This document shows, one piece after another, positions 30,546-39,431 of a DNA stretch of 64,000 nt. Positions within the stretch are counted from its first letter, which is position 1; the number at the start of each line of letters is the position of its first letter. The stretch comes from Actinophytocola sp044466355 (GTDB lineage: Bacteria > Actinomycetota > Actinomycetes > Mycobacteriales > Pseudonocardiaceae): contig NZ_JBITMQ010000005.1 in the NCBI RefSeq assembly GCF_044466355.1, positions 124,001-188,000 of the forward strand. Reading direction: 5' to 3'. The position numbers were made by a program, and so were the translations under genes. The notes below the pieces were generated by a model. It was not told the origin of the DNA, ran no database searches, and saw only the letters and a list, made by a program, of their open reading frames with translations.

Positions 30546-31700
30546 ACCCGCCAGAACCAGTGCACTGGTTGGTACTCCCGTACCGGCGGTGACCAGCACG
30601 TTCGTCGCCTCGGCCACCTGGTTCGCGGCGGTGCCGCGCAGTTGCCGGACGCCCTCCGCGATGCCGTTCATGCCGTGGATGTACGCCTCGCCGAGTTGCC
30701 CGCCGTGGGGGTTCGTCGGGAGCCGCCCGTCCAGTTCGAGGGCGCCGTCCGCGATGAAGTGGCGGGCCTCGCCCCGGCCGCAGAAGCCCAGCTCCTCGAG
30801 CTGGACCAGGACGAACGGGGTGAAGTGGTCGTAAAGCACCGCCACAGACATATCGGACGGGCCCAGACCGCTCTGCCGCCACAGCTGCTCCGCAACGATG
30901 CCCATCTCCGGCAGTCCCGTCAAGGCCGCCCGGTAATAACTGTTCATCGTGAACTGGTCGTGCGCCGACCCCTGCGCGGCGGCCGCGACGCGGGCCGGGC
31001 GGTGCGGGAGGTCCGCGGCCCTCGACAGCGACGTCACGACCAGCGCCACCGCGCCGTCGCTTTCCTGACAGCAGTCGAGCAGCCGCAGCGGTTCCGCGAT
31101 CCAGCGTGAGCTCTGGTGGTCGGCCAGCGTGATCGGGCGGTTGTGGAACCACGCCTTCGGGTTCGTCGCCGCGTGCCTGCGGTCGGCCACCGCGACCCGG
31201 CCGAAGTCCTCGCTGGTCGCCCCGTACTCGTGCATGTACCGGCGCGCGAACATCGCCACGGACGCGGCGGGCGTGCCGAGGCCCATCGGGTAGTGCCACG
31301 CGTTGTCCAGGCCGCTCGACGTCGCGGCGGCCGCCGCCGCGGCCTGGACCCGGCCGAACCGGTTCCCCGACCGCTCGTTGAACGCGCGGTAACACACGAC
31401 GACGTTCGCCATGCCGGTCGCGACCGCCATCGCCGCCTGCTGCACGGTCGCGCACGCCGCCCCGCCGCCGTAGCCGACGCGGGAGAAGAACGACAGCGAC
31501 GGGATGCCCAGCTCACGGGCGACCGCGATCTCGGCGTTGGCGTCCATCGTGAACGTCACCAACCCGTCCACATCGGACGGTGTCAGCCCAGCGTCGGTGA
31601 GCGCGTCCCTGACCGCCTCCGCCGCCAGTTGCAGCTCGCTGCGGCCGGAGTCCTTCGAGAACTCCGTCGCGCCGATCCCCACGACCGCCGCGTCCATCAT
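30540..31700 (-). CDS. ltp2: Steroid side-chain retro-aldolase (lipid-transfer/thiolase-like)
   Basis: A 386-residue thiolase-superfamily protein without the usual thiolase acylation cysteine arrangement, as in Ltp2. Its length equals that of mycobacterial Ltp2. Motifs: VVGIGATEFSKDSGRSELQL, GYGGGAACATVQQAAMAVA, and the C-terminal NPHGGQLGEAYIHGMNGIAE. Together with the DUF35 part of ChsH2 it cleaves 17-hydroxy-3-oxo-steroid-22-carboxyl-CoA into androstenedione-type ketone and propionyl-CoA, the last side-chain step. ATG 31700 overlaps the chsH1 stop (ATGA). It is the last gene of the KstR-controlled operon that starts at 37073. Confidence 0.92.
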   Translation of the reverse strand: MMDAAVVGIGATEFSKDSGRSELQLAAEAVRDALTDAGLTPSDVDGLVTFTMDANAEIAVARELGIPSLSFFSRVGYGGGAACATVQQAAMAVATGMANVVVCYRAFNERSGNRFGRVQAAAAAAATSSGLDNAWHYPMGLGTPAASVAMFARRYMHEYGATSEDFGRVAVADRRHAATNPKAWFHNRPITLADHQSSRWIAEPLRLLDCCQESDGAVALVVTSLSRAADLPHRPARVAAAAQGSAHDQFTMNSYYRAALTGLPEMGIVAEQLWRQSGLGPSDMSVAVLYDHFTPFVLVQLEELGFCGRGEARHFIADGALELDGRLPTNPHGGQLGEAYIHGMNGIAEGVRQLRGTAANQVAEATNVLVTAGTGVPTSALVLAGT

Positions 31701-32083
31701 CGGGGCACCTCGATCCGCACGGTGCCGGTCACGTGGTCGCCGAGGCTGTTGCGCGCCACCACCGCGATCACGTACTCGCTGCCCTCGTGCTCCACGACCC
31801 GGCCGGTGAACGTCAACGTCTCGTACGCGTAGCACGGCACGCCGAGCCGGATCGCGATCCTGCGCACGAGGGCCGACGGGCCCGCCCAGTCCGTCACGAA
31901 CCGCTGCACCAGACCGGTGTCGGTCAGGATGTTCAGGAAGATGTCCTTCGACCCGCGCCGCACCGCGAGGTCCCGGTCGTGGTGCACGTCCTGGAAGTCG
32001 CGCGTCGCGAGCGCCGTGCTCACCACGAACGTCGGCGTCACGTCGATCTCGAGCGGAGGCAGCTCGTCGCCCACGGTGATCAT
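31697..32083 (-). CDS. chsH1: Enoyl-CoA hydratase subunit ChsH1 (MaoC-like)
   Basis: A 128-residue single hot-dog (MaoC-like) protein. The catalytic pair of the ChsH1 family is visible as Asp29 and His34 in ATRDFQDVHHDRD. It forms a heterocomplex with ChsH2 and Ltp2 and hydrates the C17-side-chain enoyl-CoA (3-oxo-4,17-pregnadiene-20-carboxyl-CoA). Its size matches the mycobacterial protein. The ATG at 32083 overlaps the chsH2 stop and its own stop overlaps ltp2, so the three subunits are translated together. Confidence 0.92.
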   Translation of the reverse strand: MITVGDELPPLEIDVTPTFVVSTALATRDFQDVHHDRDLAVRRGSKDIFLNILTDTGLVQRFVTDWAGPSALVRRIAIRLGVPCYAYETLTFTGRVVEHEGSEYVIAVVARNSLGDHVTGTVRIEVPR

Positions 32084-32958
32084 CGGCGCCGCCAGACGGG
32101 CATGGTCAACTCGTCGTCGACACGCCGGAAGCCGATGCGCACCGGCAGTCCGATGTGGACCTCCTCCGGCGGCACCGCCAGCTCGGCCATGAACCGCACA
32201 CCCTCCTCCAGTTCCACCAGCGCGACCACGAACGGCAGTGTGTGCCCCGGCACGGGCGGGTGGTGGTGCACCACGTAGCTGTACACCTCGCCGAGCCCGC
32301 TCGCGACGACGTACCCGGGCTTGGTCTCGGTGCAGGACGGGCACATCGGGCCAGGTGGGTGGCGCAGCTCGCCGCAGCCCCCGCACTGCTGGACGCGCAG
32401 CTCGCCCCGTGCCGTGCCCTCCCAGAAGTACTCCGTGTCCCGGTTGACCATCGGCCGGATCACCGGCGCCGGCTTCGGTTCCGCCGGTGCGGGCGCGAAC
32501 TTGAGCACCCGGAACATCATCTCCGCGACCGGCTCGTCGCCGACGTACCAGGTGTTGCGGGTGGTCACGAACCAGCCGTCGCCGAGCGCCGTCCTCTTCG
32601 GACCGACCACGGTCTCCAGACGGGACGCGATCGCGACCTCCTCGCCGTAGCGCAGGTAGCGGTGGTAGGTCTGCTCGCAGTCGGTCGCCACGATCGACGT
32701 GTACCCGGCGTCGTCGAGCACGGCCAGCATCGCGCCGAGGGGGTCGTCGTCCGCGCGTCTGTGGTGGAGACCGCCCATCGTCCACACCTGCGCCATCGCG
32801 GGCGGGGCGACCTCGGTGTACGCGGGGCTGTCGTCGCCGAGCGCCTCCAGCCAGTTCCTGACCATCGGCAGGTTGACCGGGTCGCGCCCCGGCCGCCGCG
32901 TGGACTCGCCCCGGTCCTTCACCGCACGCGCGGCGGCCTCGATGTCCACGGCGTTCAT
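32080..32958 (-). CDS. chsH2: Enoyl-CoA hydratase subunit ChsH2 (MaoC-like plus DUF35)
   Basis: A 292-residue two-domain protein. Residues 1-165 are a MaoC-like hot-dog lacking catalytic residues; from about 175 begins a DUF35/OB-fold with a zinc ribbon of two CxxC pairs (QQCGGCGELRHPPG, PMCPSCTETKPG). The hot-dog pairs with ChsH1 for hydration, the DUF35 part is needed by Ltp2 for retro-aldol cleavage. Overlaps with chsE2 upstream and chsH1 downstream. Starts with ATG at 32958 (NAVDIEAAARAVKDRG). Confidence 0.92.
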   Translation of the reverse strand: MNAVDIEAAARAVKDRGESTRRPGRDPVNLPMVRNWLEALGDDSPAYTEVAPPAMAQVWTMGGLHHRRADDDPLGAMLAVLDDAGYTSIVATDCEQTYHRYLRYGEEVAIASRLETVVGPKRTALGDGWFVTTRNTWYVGDEPVAEMMFRVLKFAPAPAEPKPAPVIRPMVNRDTEYFWEGTARGELRVQQCGGCGELRHPPGPMCPSCTETKPGYVVASGLGEVYSYVVHHHPPVPGHTLPFVVALVELEEGVRFMAELAVPPEEVHIGLPVRIGFRRVDDELTMPVWRRR

Positions 32959-34103
32959 CGGGGCACCCGGGGCAGGCCCAGGCCCGCCATGGCGATCAGT
33001 TCGCGCTGCACCTCGTTCACGCCACCTCCGAACGTCAGCACCAGGTTCCGTTTCGCCTGCACGTCCAGCCAGCGCAGTAGCTGACCGGTGTCAGGTTCGG
33101 CCGGGTCGCCGTGCGCTCCGACCACCTCCTCCAGTGCCCGCCCCAGCCACTGCGTGCGGTCGGAGGAGAACACCTTCGTCGCCGACGCGTCCGCGATCGA
33201 CACGTCCGCGCCCGCGGCCGCGACCTGCCAGTTCAGCAGTTCGTTCACCCGCACGTGCGCGCGTGCCCTCGCGAGTGCCTGACGCACGTCAGGTTCGGCG
33301 AGCAGGTCGTGTGCCTGCGCCCAGTCCCGCACCCGCTCGTACAGCGCGGCGAGCCGCCCGGCCGGGCCGAGCATCACGCGTTCGTGGTTGAGCTGGGTGG
33401 TGATCAGCCGCCAGCCCGCGTTCTCCTCGCCGACCAGCATGTCCGCGGGCACCCGCACGTCGGTGTAGTAGGTCGCGTTCACGTGGTGCGCGCCGTCGCA
33501 CGTGATGATCGGCGTCCACGAGAACCCCGGGTCGCTGGTGTCGACGACGAGGATCGAGATGCCCTTGTGCCGTGGCGCCACCGGGTCGGTGCGGCACGCG
33601 AGCCAGACGTAGTCGGCGTCGTGCGCGCCGGTCGTGAAGATCTTCTGCCCGTTGACCACGTAGTGGTCGCCGTCGCGGACCGCGCTGGTGCGCAGGGCCG
33701 CCAGGTCCGTACCCGCCGACGGTTCGGTGTAGCCGATCGCGAAGTGGATCTCGCCTGCGAGGATCTTCGGCAGGAAGAAGTCCTTCTGCGCCTGCGTGCC
33801 GAACGCCTGGAGCGTCGGGCCGACGGTCTGCAGCGTCACGTACGGCAGCGGCACGTCGGCACGCGCGGCCTCGTTGACGAAGATCTGCTGCTCGACCGCG
33901 CCGAACCCGCGGCCGCCGTACTCGGTCGGCCAGCCGACACCAAGCCGGCCGTCGTCGCCCATCCGCTTCACAAGCGTCCGGTACGTCGTGCCGTGCCGGT
34001 CGGTGACCATCGCCTCGCGTTCCTCGGTGGACAGCAGGTCCCGGAAGTACGCGCGCAGTTCGGCCGTGAGTGCCCGCTGTGCCGGGGAGAGTGCGATGTC
34101 CAC
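32955..34103 (-). CDS. chsE2: Steroid acyl-CoA dehydrogenase subunit ChsE2 (FadE29-like)
   Basis: A 382-residue acyl-CoA dehydrogenase subunit very like mycobacterial FadE29: DRHGTTYRTLVKRMGDDGRL, IHFAIGYTEPSAGTDLAALR, NGQKIFTTGAHDADYVWLAC, NERVMLGP-type helix and the C-terminal TFGGGVNEVQRELIAMAGLG. With ChsE1 it forms an alpha2-beta2 enzyme that dehydrogenates 3-oxo-4-pregnene-20-carboxyl-CoA. The start is GTG at 34103, one base after the chsE1 stop. The coding sequence contains one exact copy (33278-33293) and one near copy (33080-33095) of the CCTGACN4GTCAGG palindrome. Confidence 0.93.
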   Translation of the reverse strand: MDIALSPAQRALTAELRAYFRDLLSTEEREAMVTDRHGTTYRTLVKRMGDDGRLGVGWPTEYGGRGFGAVEQQIFVNEAARADVPLPYVTLQTVGPTLQAFGTQAQKDFFLPKILAGEIHFAIGYTEPSAGTDLAALRTSAVRDGDHYVVNGQKIFTTGAHDADYVWLACRTDPVAPRHKGISILVVDTSDPGFSWTPIITCDGAHHVNATYYTDVRVPADMLVGEENAGWRLITTQLNHERVMLGPAGRLAALYERVRDWAQAHDLLAEPDVRQALARARAHVRVNELLNWQVAAAGADVSIADASATKVFSSDRTQWLGRALEEVVGAHGDPAEPDTGQLLRWLDVQAKRNLVLTFGGGVNEVQRELIAMAGLGLPRVPR

Positions 34104-34104
34104 G

Positions 34105-35067
34105 TCAGACCGCCGCCAGCCGGTGTTCGACGCCGCCGAGCAGGCGCACGAGGTCCTTGGTCGCCGAGTAGTGGCGGTGCAGCGGGTAGCTCTCGTCGAC
34201 GCCGAGGCCGCCGTGCAGGTGGTGGCAGGTATGCAGCGCGGGCATGGCCTCGGCGGCGAGCCAGTAGGCGGCGATCGCCACGTCGTCATCCGGGGCGTCA
34301 TCCGGGTTGTCGCCGCGGTCGCGGTTCTGCGCCACCCGCCAGATCGCCGACCACGCCGCGAGGTGCAGTGTGCGGGACGCGACGTAGACGTCCGCGATCT
34401 GCTGCGCGACCGCCTGGAACGTGGCGAGCGGTTTGCCGAACTGTTCTCGTGTCCGGACGTGTTCCGCGGTCAGCGACAGCGCGCCGGCGAGCAGCCCGTC
34501 GCCGTACGCGCAGGCCCCCGCGAGGGCGAACCGGCGCAGTTCCACGGTGTCGCACAGCGGGTCGCCGCGCACGCCGTCGAGGACGACGGTGTACTCGGGC
34601 GTACCTGACGACGAGTAGGTCTCGGTCAGCGTGGCGTCGTCCGGCGCGACGAGGAACACGGTCTCGCCCGCGGGCACCAGGATCCGGTGTGCCTGACGGG
34701 CGTCAGGTACACCGACGGCCGTGCCGGACAGGCGGTCGCCGTCCGCGGTCACGGTGCCGCGCAGGGCCGCGGTGAGGAACCGTTCGCCCGCCGCGACGGG
34801 CGCGAGCAGCGAACGGTGTTGCTCCGCTCCGCAGTGGACGATGGGGAGCACGCCGAGGGCGAGTGTGCTCAACGCGGGCAGTGGGGCCGCCACGCGGCCC
34901 ACCTCGAAGAGCACGAGCGCGGTCTCCAGCACGCCGAGCCCCTCGCCGCACAGCAGGCCGGCCTGTCCGAGCGCCTTCCACGCCGAACCGGCGTCAGGTT
35001 CGCGTGCCAGCACGTCACGCGCCAGGTCCGCGACGGCCTGCTGTGTCTCGTCCAACGCGAAGTCCAT
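34105..35067 (-). CDS. chsE1: Steroid acyl-CoA dehydrogenase subunit ChsE1 (FadE28-like)
   Basis: A 320-residue short acyl-CoA dehydrogenase subunit that lacks part of the active site and needs ChsE2. Features: MDFALDETQQAVADLARDVL, the ARTREQFGKPLATFQAVAQQ-type helix (here VRTREQFGKPLATFQAVAQQ) and HHLHGGLGVDESYPLHRHYS. Directly upstream of and co-transcribed with chsE2, as in mycobacteria. TGATG overlap with the upstream gene. An exact dispersed palindrome (34692-34707) lies in frame and encodes VPDARQ. Confidence 0.92.
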   Translation of the reverse strand: MDFALDETQQAVADLARDVLAREPDAGSAWKALGQAGLLCGEGLGVLETALVLFEVGRVAAPLPALSTLALGVLPIVHCGAEQHRSLLAPVAAGERFLTAALRGTVTADGDRLSGTAVGVPDARQAHRILVPAGETVFLVAPDDATLTETYSSSGTPEYTVVLDGVRGDPLCDTVELRRFALAGACAYGDGLLAGALSLTAEHVRTREQFGKPLATFQAVAQQIADVYVASRTLHLAAWSAIWRVAQNRDRGDNPDDAPDDDVAIAAYWLAAEAMPALHTCHHLHGGLGVDESYPLHRHYSATKDLVRLLGGVEHRLAAV

Positions 35068-37073
35068 CAACGCTCCCTTGGCAGGCCGAGGATCCGTTCG
35101 CCGATGAGGTTGCGCAGCACCTGCGTGGTGCCGCCGGCGATGGAGAGGCACCGGGTGACGAGGAACTCGTGCAGCGCCGCGCCGGTGGTGTCGTCGACGG
35201 CCGCGCCGTCGGCGCCGAGCAGGTCGACGGCCGCCTCGGCCACGTCCTGCCGGTGCCGCACGCCGACCAGCTTGCACACGCTCGACTCCGGCCCCGGGCC
35301 GCCGCCGTCGAGTCGGCGCAACGTCGCCCGCAGGTCCACAAGCGACACCGAAAGCCCTTCTGCCACCAGTGTTCCGACGCGTTCGCGGGCCCCGTCGTCG
35401 AGACCGCGGTGCGCCGCGAGTGCCAGCAACCGTTCGACGCCCTCGCCGAGCGCGGAACCGGACCCGAGCGCGACCCGTTCGTTGGCGAGCGTGGTGCGGG
35501 CGAGCCGCCAGCCACCGTCGACCTCGCCGACCACACAGTCGTCAGGTACGAACACGTCGTCGAGGAACACCTCGTTGAACCGGGCCTCCCCGGTGATCTC
35601 GCGCAGCGGCCGCGGTGTGATGCCCGGTGAGCGCATGTCGACGAGGAAGTAGGTGATGCCGTCGTGTTTCGGTGCGTCCGGGTCGGTGCGGGCGAGGCAG
35701 ATGCCCCAGTCGGCCTGCACCGCCTCGGAGGTCCACACCTTCTGCCCGTTCAGCGCCCAGCCGCCGTCGGCACGGGTCGCCTTCGTGCGCAGGGCCGCGA
35801 GGTCGGAACCCGCGCCGGGTTCGGAGAACAGCTGGCACCACCGCAGCTCGCCGCGCAGGGTCGGTCCGGCGAAGCGTTTCCGCTGTTCCTCGGTGCCGTG
35901 CGTGAGGATCGTCGGCACGGCCCACGCGCCGACCACAAGTCCGGGACGCCGGACCCCTGCCCTGGCCAGCTCGTCGTCGATGACCAGCTGGGCGCGCGGC
36001 GACGCGGCGAGCCCGTACGGCCGGGGCCAGTGCGGCACGAGGTAGCCGCTGTCGGCCAGCCGGACGCGTTGCTCCTCGGTGGACAGCGGGGCGACCGACG
36101 TCGCGAACTCCCGCGCGGCGGCGCGGGTTTCCTCGTCGGCCACCTCGACGCCGAGGTTGCGGCGTACCCCGGCGAGCGCCCGCGCCGCCACCTCGCGGCG
36201 CCAGTGCGCGGTGCCGCCGAGAAGCTGACGGTTGGCAAGTGCGCGGCGCAGGTAGAGGTGGGCGTCGTGCTCCCACGTGAAGCCGATGCCGCCGAGCACC
36301 TGGACGCAGTCCTTCGCGTTCTCCACCGCCGCGTCGACCGCGAGCGCGGCGGCCGCGGCGGCCGACAGCTCGCCGCCCCTGGCCGCGTCCCACGCGAGCG
36401 CGGCCGCCTGTTCGGTGCGGCACAACATTTCCGCGCACAGGTGCTTGACGGCCTGGAACGAACCGATCGGCCGGCCGAACTGCTCGCGAACCTTCGCGTA
36501 GGCGACGGCCGTGTCGAGGCACCACCGCGCGACCCCCGCGGCCTCGGCGGCGAACAGGGTCGCGGCGAGGTCGAGTACCTGACGGGTGTCAAGTTCCACC
36601 GGAGTGGCCGGGACGTCGTCGAACCGCACCCGGCAGAGCGGGCGGGAGAAGTCGACCGGTGTCAGGGGAACGGCCGAACCGGTCGCGGTGAACCAGCGGT
36701 CGCCGGCGCGGAACAGGACCGGCCCGGCGGCGGACATGACAGGTGTCAGGTTGCCGGAGGCGCGGCCGTCGGCGACCGTCACCTCCCCGGCCGACAGGGC
36801 GATTCCCATCGGCGTGCCGAGCAGCACGGTGGTCAGCACCGAGGGGAGCACCGGCCCGGGCACGAGGTGCCGTGCCGCCTCCTCGACGGCGGCCGCCTGT
36901 TCGGCGAGCGTGCCGCCGTCGGCGGTGATCGTGAGCAGCCCCAGGTCGGTGACGGCGGGCCAGTGCCGCGACCACGCGTCCGGCGACGTCTCCATGGCGC
37001 GCACCGTGGCGAGCGTGCCCGCGCGTTCGGCCATGTCCCGCACCGCGCGCATGAGGTCCTCGGTCACCGACAC
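35067..37073 (-). CDS. Double-length acyl-CoA dehydrogenase (FadE34/ChsE3-like)
   Basis: A 668-residue protein made of two acyl-CoA dehydrogenase units. Residues 1-310 form a degenerate unit ending GIGFTWEHDAHLYLRRALAN; 320-668 form a full unit with CQLFSEPGAGSDLAALRTKA, ALNGQKVWTSEAVQADWGIC and LSIAGGTTQVLRNLIGERIL. This organisation is that of FadE34 (ChsE3), which acts on steroid side chains with an internal alpha-beta pair. It is the first gene of the steroid side-chain operon, its GTG only 12 bases from a perfect KstR box (37085-37098). In mycobacteria cyp125 is found next to fadE28; here this gene takes that place. Confidence 0.88.
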   Translation of the reverse strand: MSVTEDLMRAVRDMAERAGTLATVRAMETSPDAWSRHWPAVTDLGLLTITADGGTLAEQAAAVEEAARHLVPGPVLPSVLTTVLLGTPMGIALSAGEVTVADGRASGNLTPVMSAAGPVLFRAGDRWFTATGSAVPLTPVDFSRPLCRVRFDDVPATPVELDTRQVLDLAATLFAAEAAGVARWCLDTAVAYAKVREQFGRPIGSFQAVKHLCAEMLCRTEQAAALAWDAARGGELSAAAAAALAVDAAVENAKDCVQVLGGIGFTWEHDAHLYLRRALANRQLLGGTAHWRREVAARALAGVRRNLGVEVADEETRAAAREFATSVAPLSTEEQRVRLADSGYLVPHWPRPYGLAASPRAQLVIDDELARAGVRRPGLVVGAWAVPTILTHGTEEQRKRFAGPTLRGELRWCQLFSEPGAGSDLAALRTKATRADGGWALNGQKVWTSEAVQADWGICLARTDPDAPKHDGITYFLVDMRSPGITPRPLREITGEARFNEVFLDDVFVPDDCVVGEVDGGWRLARTTLANERVALGSGSALGEGVERLLALAAHRGLDDGARERVGTLVAEGLSVSLVDLRATLRRLDGGGPGPESSVCKLVGVRHRQDVAEAAVDLLGADGAAVDDTTGAALHEFLVTRCLSIAGGTTQVLRNLIGERILGLPRER

Positions 37074-37084
37074 CCGACCGAGTA

Positions 37085-37098
37085 TAGAACATGTTCTA
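37085..37098. promoter_or_regulatory. KstR operator of the side-chain operon
   Basis: TAGAACATGTTCTA is a perfect 14-bp palindrome matching the KstR consensus (AACnnGTT core with flanking TAG/CTA). It lies 12 bases before the GTG of the double acyl-CoA dehydrogenase gene, and faces kstR on the other side. Confidence 0.9.
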
Positions 37099-37165
37099 GT
37101 TTTGCGGCTGTGGACGGACGTAACATCTCCGGTACGTACGTTCTGTAAGCTGTCAGAGGCAGGCA

Positions 37166-37177
37166 GGAACGCGTTCC
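37166..37177. promoter_or_regulatory. Weaker KstR-type site before kstR
   Basis: GGAACGCGTTCC has the AACnnGTT core in a perfect 12-bp palindrome but lacks the outer TAG/CTA. At 53-64 bases before the kstR start it is a candidate autoregulatory site. Confidence 0.5.
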
Positions 37178-37229
37178 GACTGTGTCGGATGTTCGCTCCG
37201 CAAGCTCCGCGAATCAGGGGATATGTTCG

Positions 37230-37868
37230 ATGGCAAGACCACGCACGGCGGGCGCGAACGCGCTGAACGTGCTCACCGACGACGAGCTCGGGTCAGCGGC
37301 CCAGCGCGACCGTCGCAAGAGGATCCTGGACGCGACGATCGCGCTGGCGTCGAAGGGGGGCTTCGAGGCGGTGCAGATGCGTGCCGTCGCGGAGAAGGCC
37401 GACGTCGCGCTCGGCACGCTCTACCGGTACTTCCCGTCGAAGATCCACCTGCTCGTGTCCGGGCTCGCCCGTGAGCTGGAGCGTGGCCAGGAACGCGGCG
37501 GCGGGGCGATCCCCGGCGACACCGCGTACGACCGGCTGCTGTTCGTGCTGGGCCGCATCACCCGCGCCATGCAACGCGACCCGAACCTCACCGAGGCGAT
37601 GACCAGGGCGTTCATGTTCGCCGACGCCTCGGCGGCCGCCGAGGTCGACACCGTCGCGAAGCTGATCGAGCGCACGTTCGCCCGGGCGCTGCACGACGAC
37701 GACCCGGCGGGCGAGCCGACCGACGAGGACCGCGCGATCGCCCGCGTGATCGGTGACGTGTGGCTGTCGAACCTGGTCGCCTGGGTGACCCGGCGGTCGT
37801 CCGCTTCGGACGTCGCCGAACGGCTCGAGCTGACCGTGCGGCTTTTGCTCACGCACAAGGCCGAGTAG
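37230..37868 (+). CDS. kstR: KstR, TetR-family repressor of steroid catabolism
   Basis: A 212-residue TetR repressor that closely follows KstR: DELGSAAQRDRRKRILDATI, SKGGFEAVQMRAVAEKADVA, LGTLYRYFPSKIHLLVSGLA, LTEAMTRAFMFADASAAAEV and VIGDVWLSNLVAWVTRRSSA. KstR binds AACnnGTT palindromes and is released by steroid CoA thioesters or 3-oxo-cholestenoate. Three strong boxes for it occur in this window, at 37085, 54658 and 56682. The ATG at 37230 fits AGGGG upstream. It is divergent from the side-chain operon. Confidence 0.94.
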   Translation: MARPRTAGANALNVLTDDELGSAAQRDRRKRILDATIALASKGGFEAVQMRAVAEKADVALGTLYRYFPSKIHLLVSGLARELERGQERGGGAIPGDTAYDRLLFVLGRITRAMQRDPNLTEAMTRAFMFADASAAAEVDTVAKLIERTFARALHDDDPAGEPTDEDRAIARVIGDVWLSNLVAWVTRRSSASDVAERLELTVRLLLTHKAE

Positions 37869-37909
37869 CGCTGCTGGACGCCCCAGCGCGGAAACGGCAT
37901 GCTGGAGGA

Positions 37910-38515
37910 ATGGTCAAACCCCCGCCGTTCGACCGGATCGGGAAGCGTTACGACGAGTCGTTCACCGAGCGGGATGTGCAAGTTGCAGAAGGCAATTGGC
38001 TGATCGGTCAGTTGTCCACGCCGGCCCGGGTGCTCGATCTCGGCTGCGGCAGCGGACTGCCGACGTGCAAGCAGTTGCTGGACGCCGGCATCGAGGTCGT
38101 CGGGATCGACGAGTCGGCCGAGATGCTCGCGCTGGCCGAGCAGCAGGCGCCCGGTGGCGAGTACCTGCACCGCGATCTCCGGGACATCGCCGACCTGGGT
38201 GAGTTCGACGCCGCCGTCGCGTTCTTCTCGCTGATCATGCTGCCGAAGGCGGACGTCCCGCCGCTGCTGTCCCAGCTGCGCAGCCAGTTGCGCGGGCCGA
38301 AGCTGCTGCAGATCGCGATGGTGCTCGGCGACTTCGACGAGTTCCCGATCGTCTTCATGGGAGAGCCGATCGCCGTGACCGCCTACCCGCCCGACGACCT
38401 GGCCCACGTCGTCGAGCGAGCCGGCTTCGAGTGCCTGGACCTGCGCGAGATCAAGGCGGAGGCCGAGAAGAACCGCCTGGAAGTCCAGCTTTTCCTACGG
38501 GCGAAGGGTGCCTAG
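37910..38515 (+). CDS. Class-I SAM-dependent methyltransferase
   Basis: A 201-residue small methyltransferase: ARVLDLGCGSGLPTCKQLLD is the SAM motif, VVGIDESAEMLALAEQQ the second, EFDAAVAFFSLIMLPKADVP the third. The product resembles UbiE/type-11 methyltransferases; substrate unknown. ATG at 37910 is very close to GGAGG, so translation may be modest. It follows kstR by 41 bases and converges with the sigma-factor gene, the two stops sharing CTAG. Confidence 0.8.
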   Translation: MVKPPPFDRIGKRYDESFTERDVQVAEGNWLIGQLSTPARVLDLGCGSGLPTCKQLLDAGIEVVGIDESAEMLALAEQQAPGGEYLHRDLRDIADLGEFDAAVAFFSLIMLPKADVPPLLSQLRSQLRGPKLLQIAMVLGDFDEFPIVFMGEPIAVTAYPPDDLAHVVERAGFECLDLREIKAEAEKNRLEVQLFLRAKGA

Positions 38516-39126
38516 ACCCATTCGGCCGGGCTGAGCACGTTGCGGAGCTTGGCCAGTGCGCGGTGCTGGGTCACCCGGACGGCCGTCGGGGTCAGGCCCA
38601 CCGCGGTCGCCGTCTCCTGTGCCGACAGGCCGACGACGAGGCGCAGGAGGAGGATCTCCCGCTGGCGGGGCGGCAGCGTCGCGAGGAGCTGGTCCAGGCG
38701 GTCGCGCAGGTCCGCCGCCATGATCTGCTGCTCGGGGCTCGCGCCCATGTCCACGCCGTCCGGCACGTCGGCCGCCGGGTCCGACCGGTCGCGGCCCGCG
38801 CGCCGGTAGTGGTCCGCGACCTTGTGCGCGGCGATGCCGTAGACGAAGGGGAGGAACGACTCGGGCTCGTCGCCGTAGCGCGAGAGCGCACCCAGGACCG
38901 CCATGCAGATCTCCTGCGCCACGTCGTCCGCCGACGAGAAGGCCGATCCACTGCGCCCGATCCGTGACCGACAGTAGCGAACGATCGCGGGTCTGATCCA
39001 GGCGAAGAGCGTCGCGACGGCTTCCTGGTCCCCCTGCATCGACGACGTCACGAGCTCATGGAACGCGGCGCTCTTGAGACGGGCGAAGATCTCAGTAGCA
39101 TCCGATGACATAACCTGCGCACTCAC
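38512..39126 (-). CDS. shbA: ECF-type RNA polymerase sigma factor (ShbA/SigD group)
   Basis: A 204-residue sigma factor. Region 2 reads FAWIRPAIVRYCRSRIGR, SADDVAQEICMAVLGALSRY and FLPFVYGIAAHKVADHYRRA; region 4 reads LATLPPRQREILLLRLVVGL and SAQETATAVGLTPTAVRVTQ. This combination is typical of ShbA of streptomycetes (which directs transcription of the principal sigma gene) and SigD of mycobacteria. The GTG at 39126 with GGAGG upstream is preferred to the ATG at 39111 or the far upstream ATG. It is divergent from the GAF-ANTAR gene. Confidence 0.85.
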   Translation of the reverse strand: MSAQVMSSDATEIFARLKSAAFHELVTSSMQGDQEAVATLFAWIRPAIVRYCRSRIGRSGSAFSSADDVAQEICMAVLGALSRYGDEPESFLPFVYGIAAHKVADHYRRAGRDRSDPAADVPDGVDMGASPEQQIMAADLRDRLDQLLATLPPRQREILLLRLVVGLSAQETATAVGLTPTAVRVTQHRALAKLRNVLSPAEWV

Positions 39127-39431
39127 GAGGCCTCCACGCACTTCCGCTCCCGCACGTGAGTGATACTCGTAAATTTCAACCATCAACCAACAGAGTCCAA
39201 GGGCCCTGATCGGTGTCTTTGCGTGAGCGGCGACGGCGACGGTGCGTGTTCGCGGTTCGGACGGTGCGATAACGACTACGGATCGTGACTGTCGGTCGAA
39301 AATGATCTTGAAATGTCGGGGAAAGTGAATTCCCGGCTCGTCGCCACGGACCGGACAGGATTTTCGCCAAATAATGACAGTGTGTTGCTGACCCGCCCCC
39401 GCAACTGATCACACGGTCGTAGTCTTACCCG
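39127..39431. other. Divergent promoter region between sigma factor and ANTAR genes
   Basis: About 305 bases with no gene. It is AT-richer than the coding DNA around (for instance TAAATTTCAACC near 39170). Both flanking genes start from it. No clear palindrome stands out. Confidence 0.45.
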
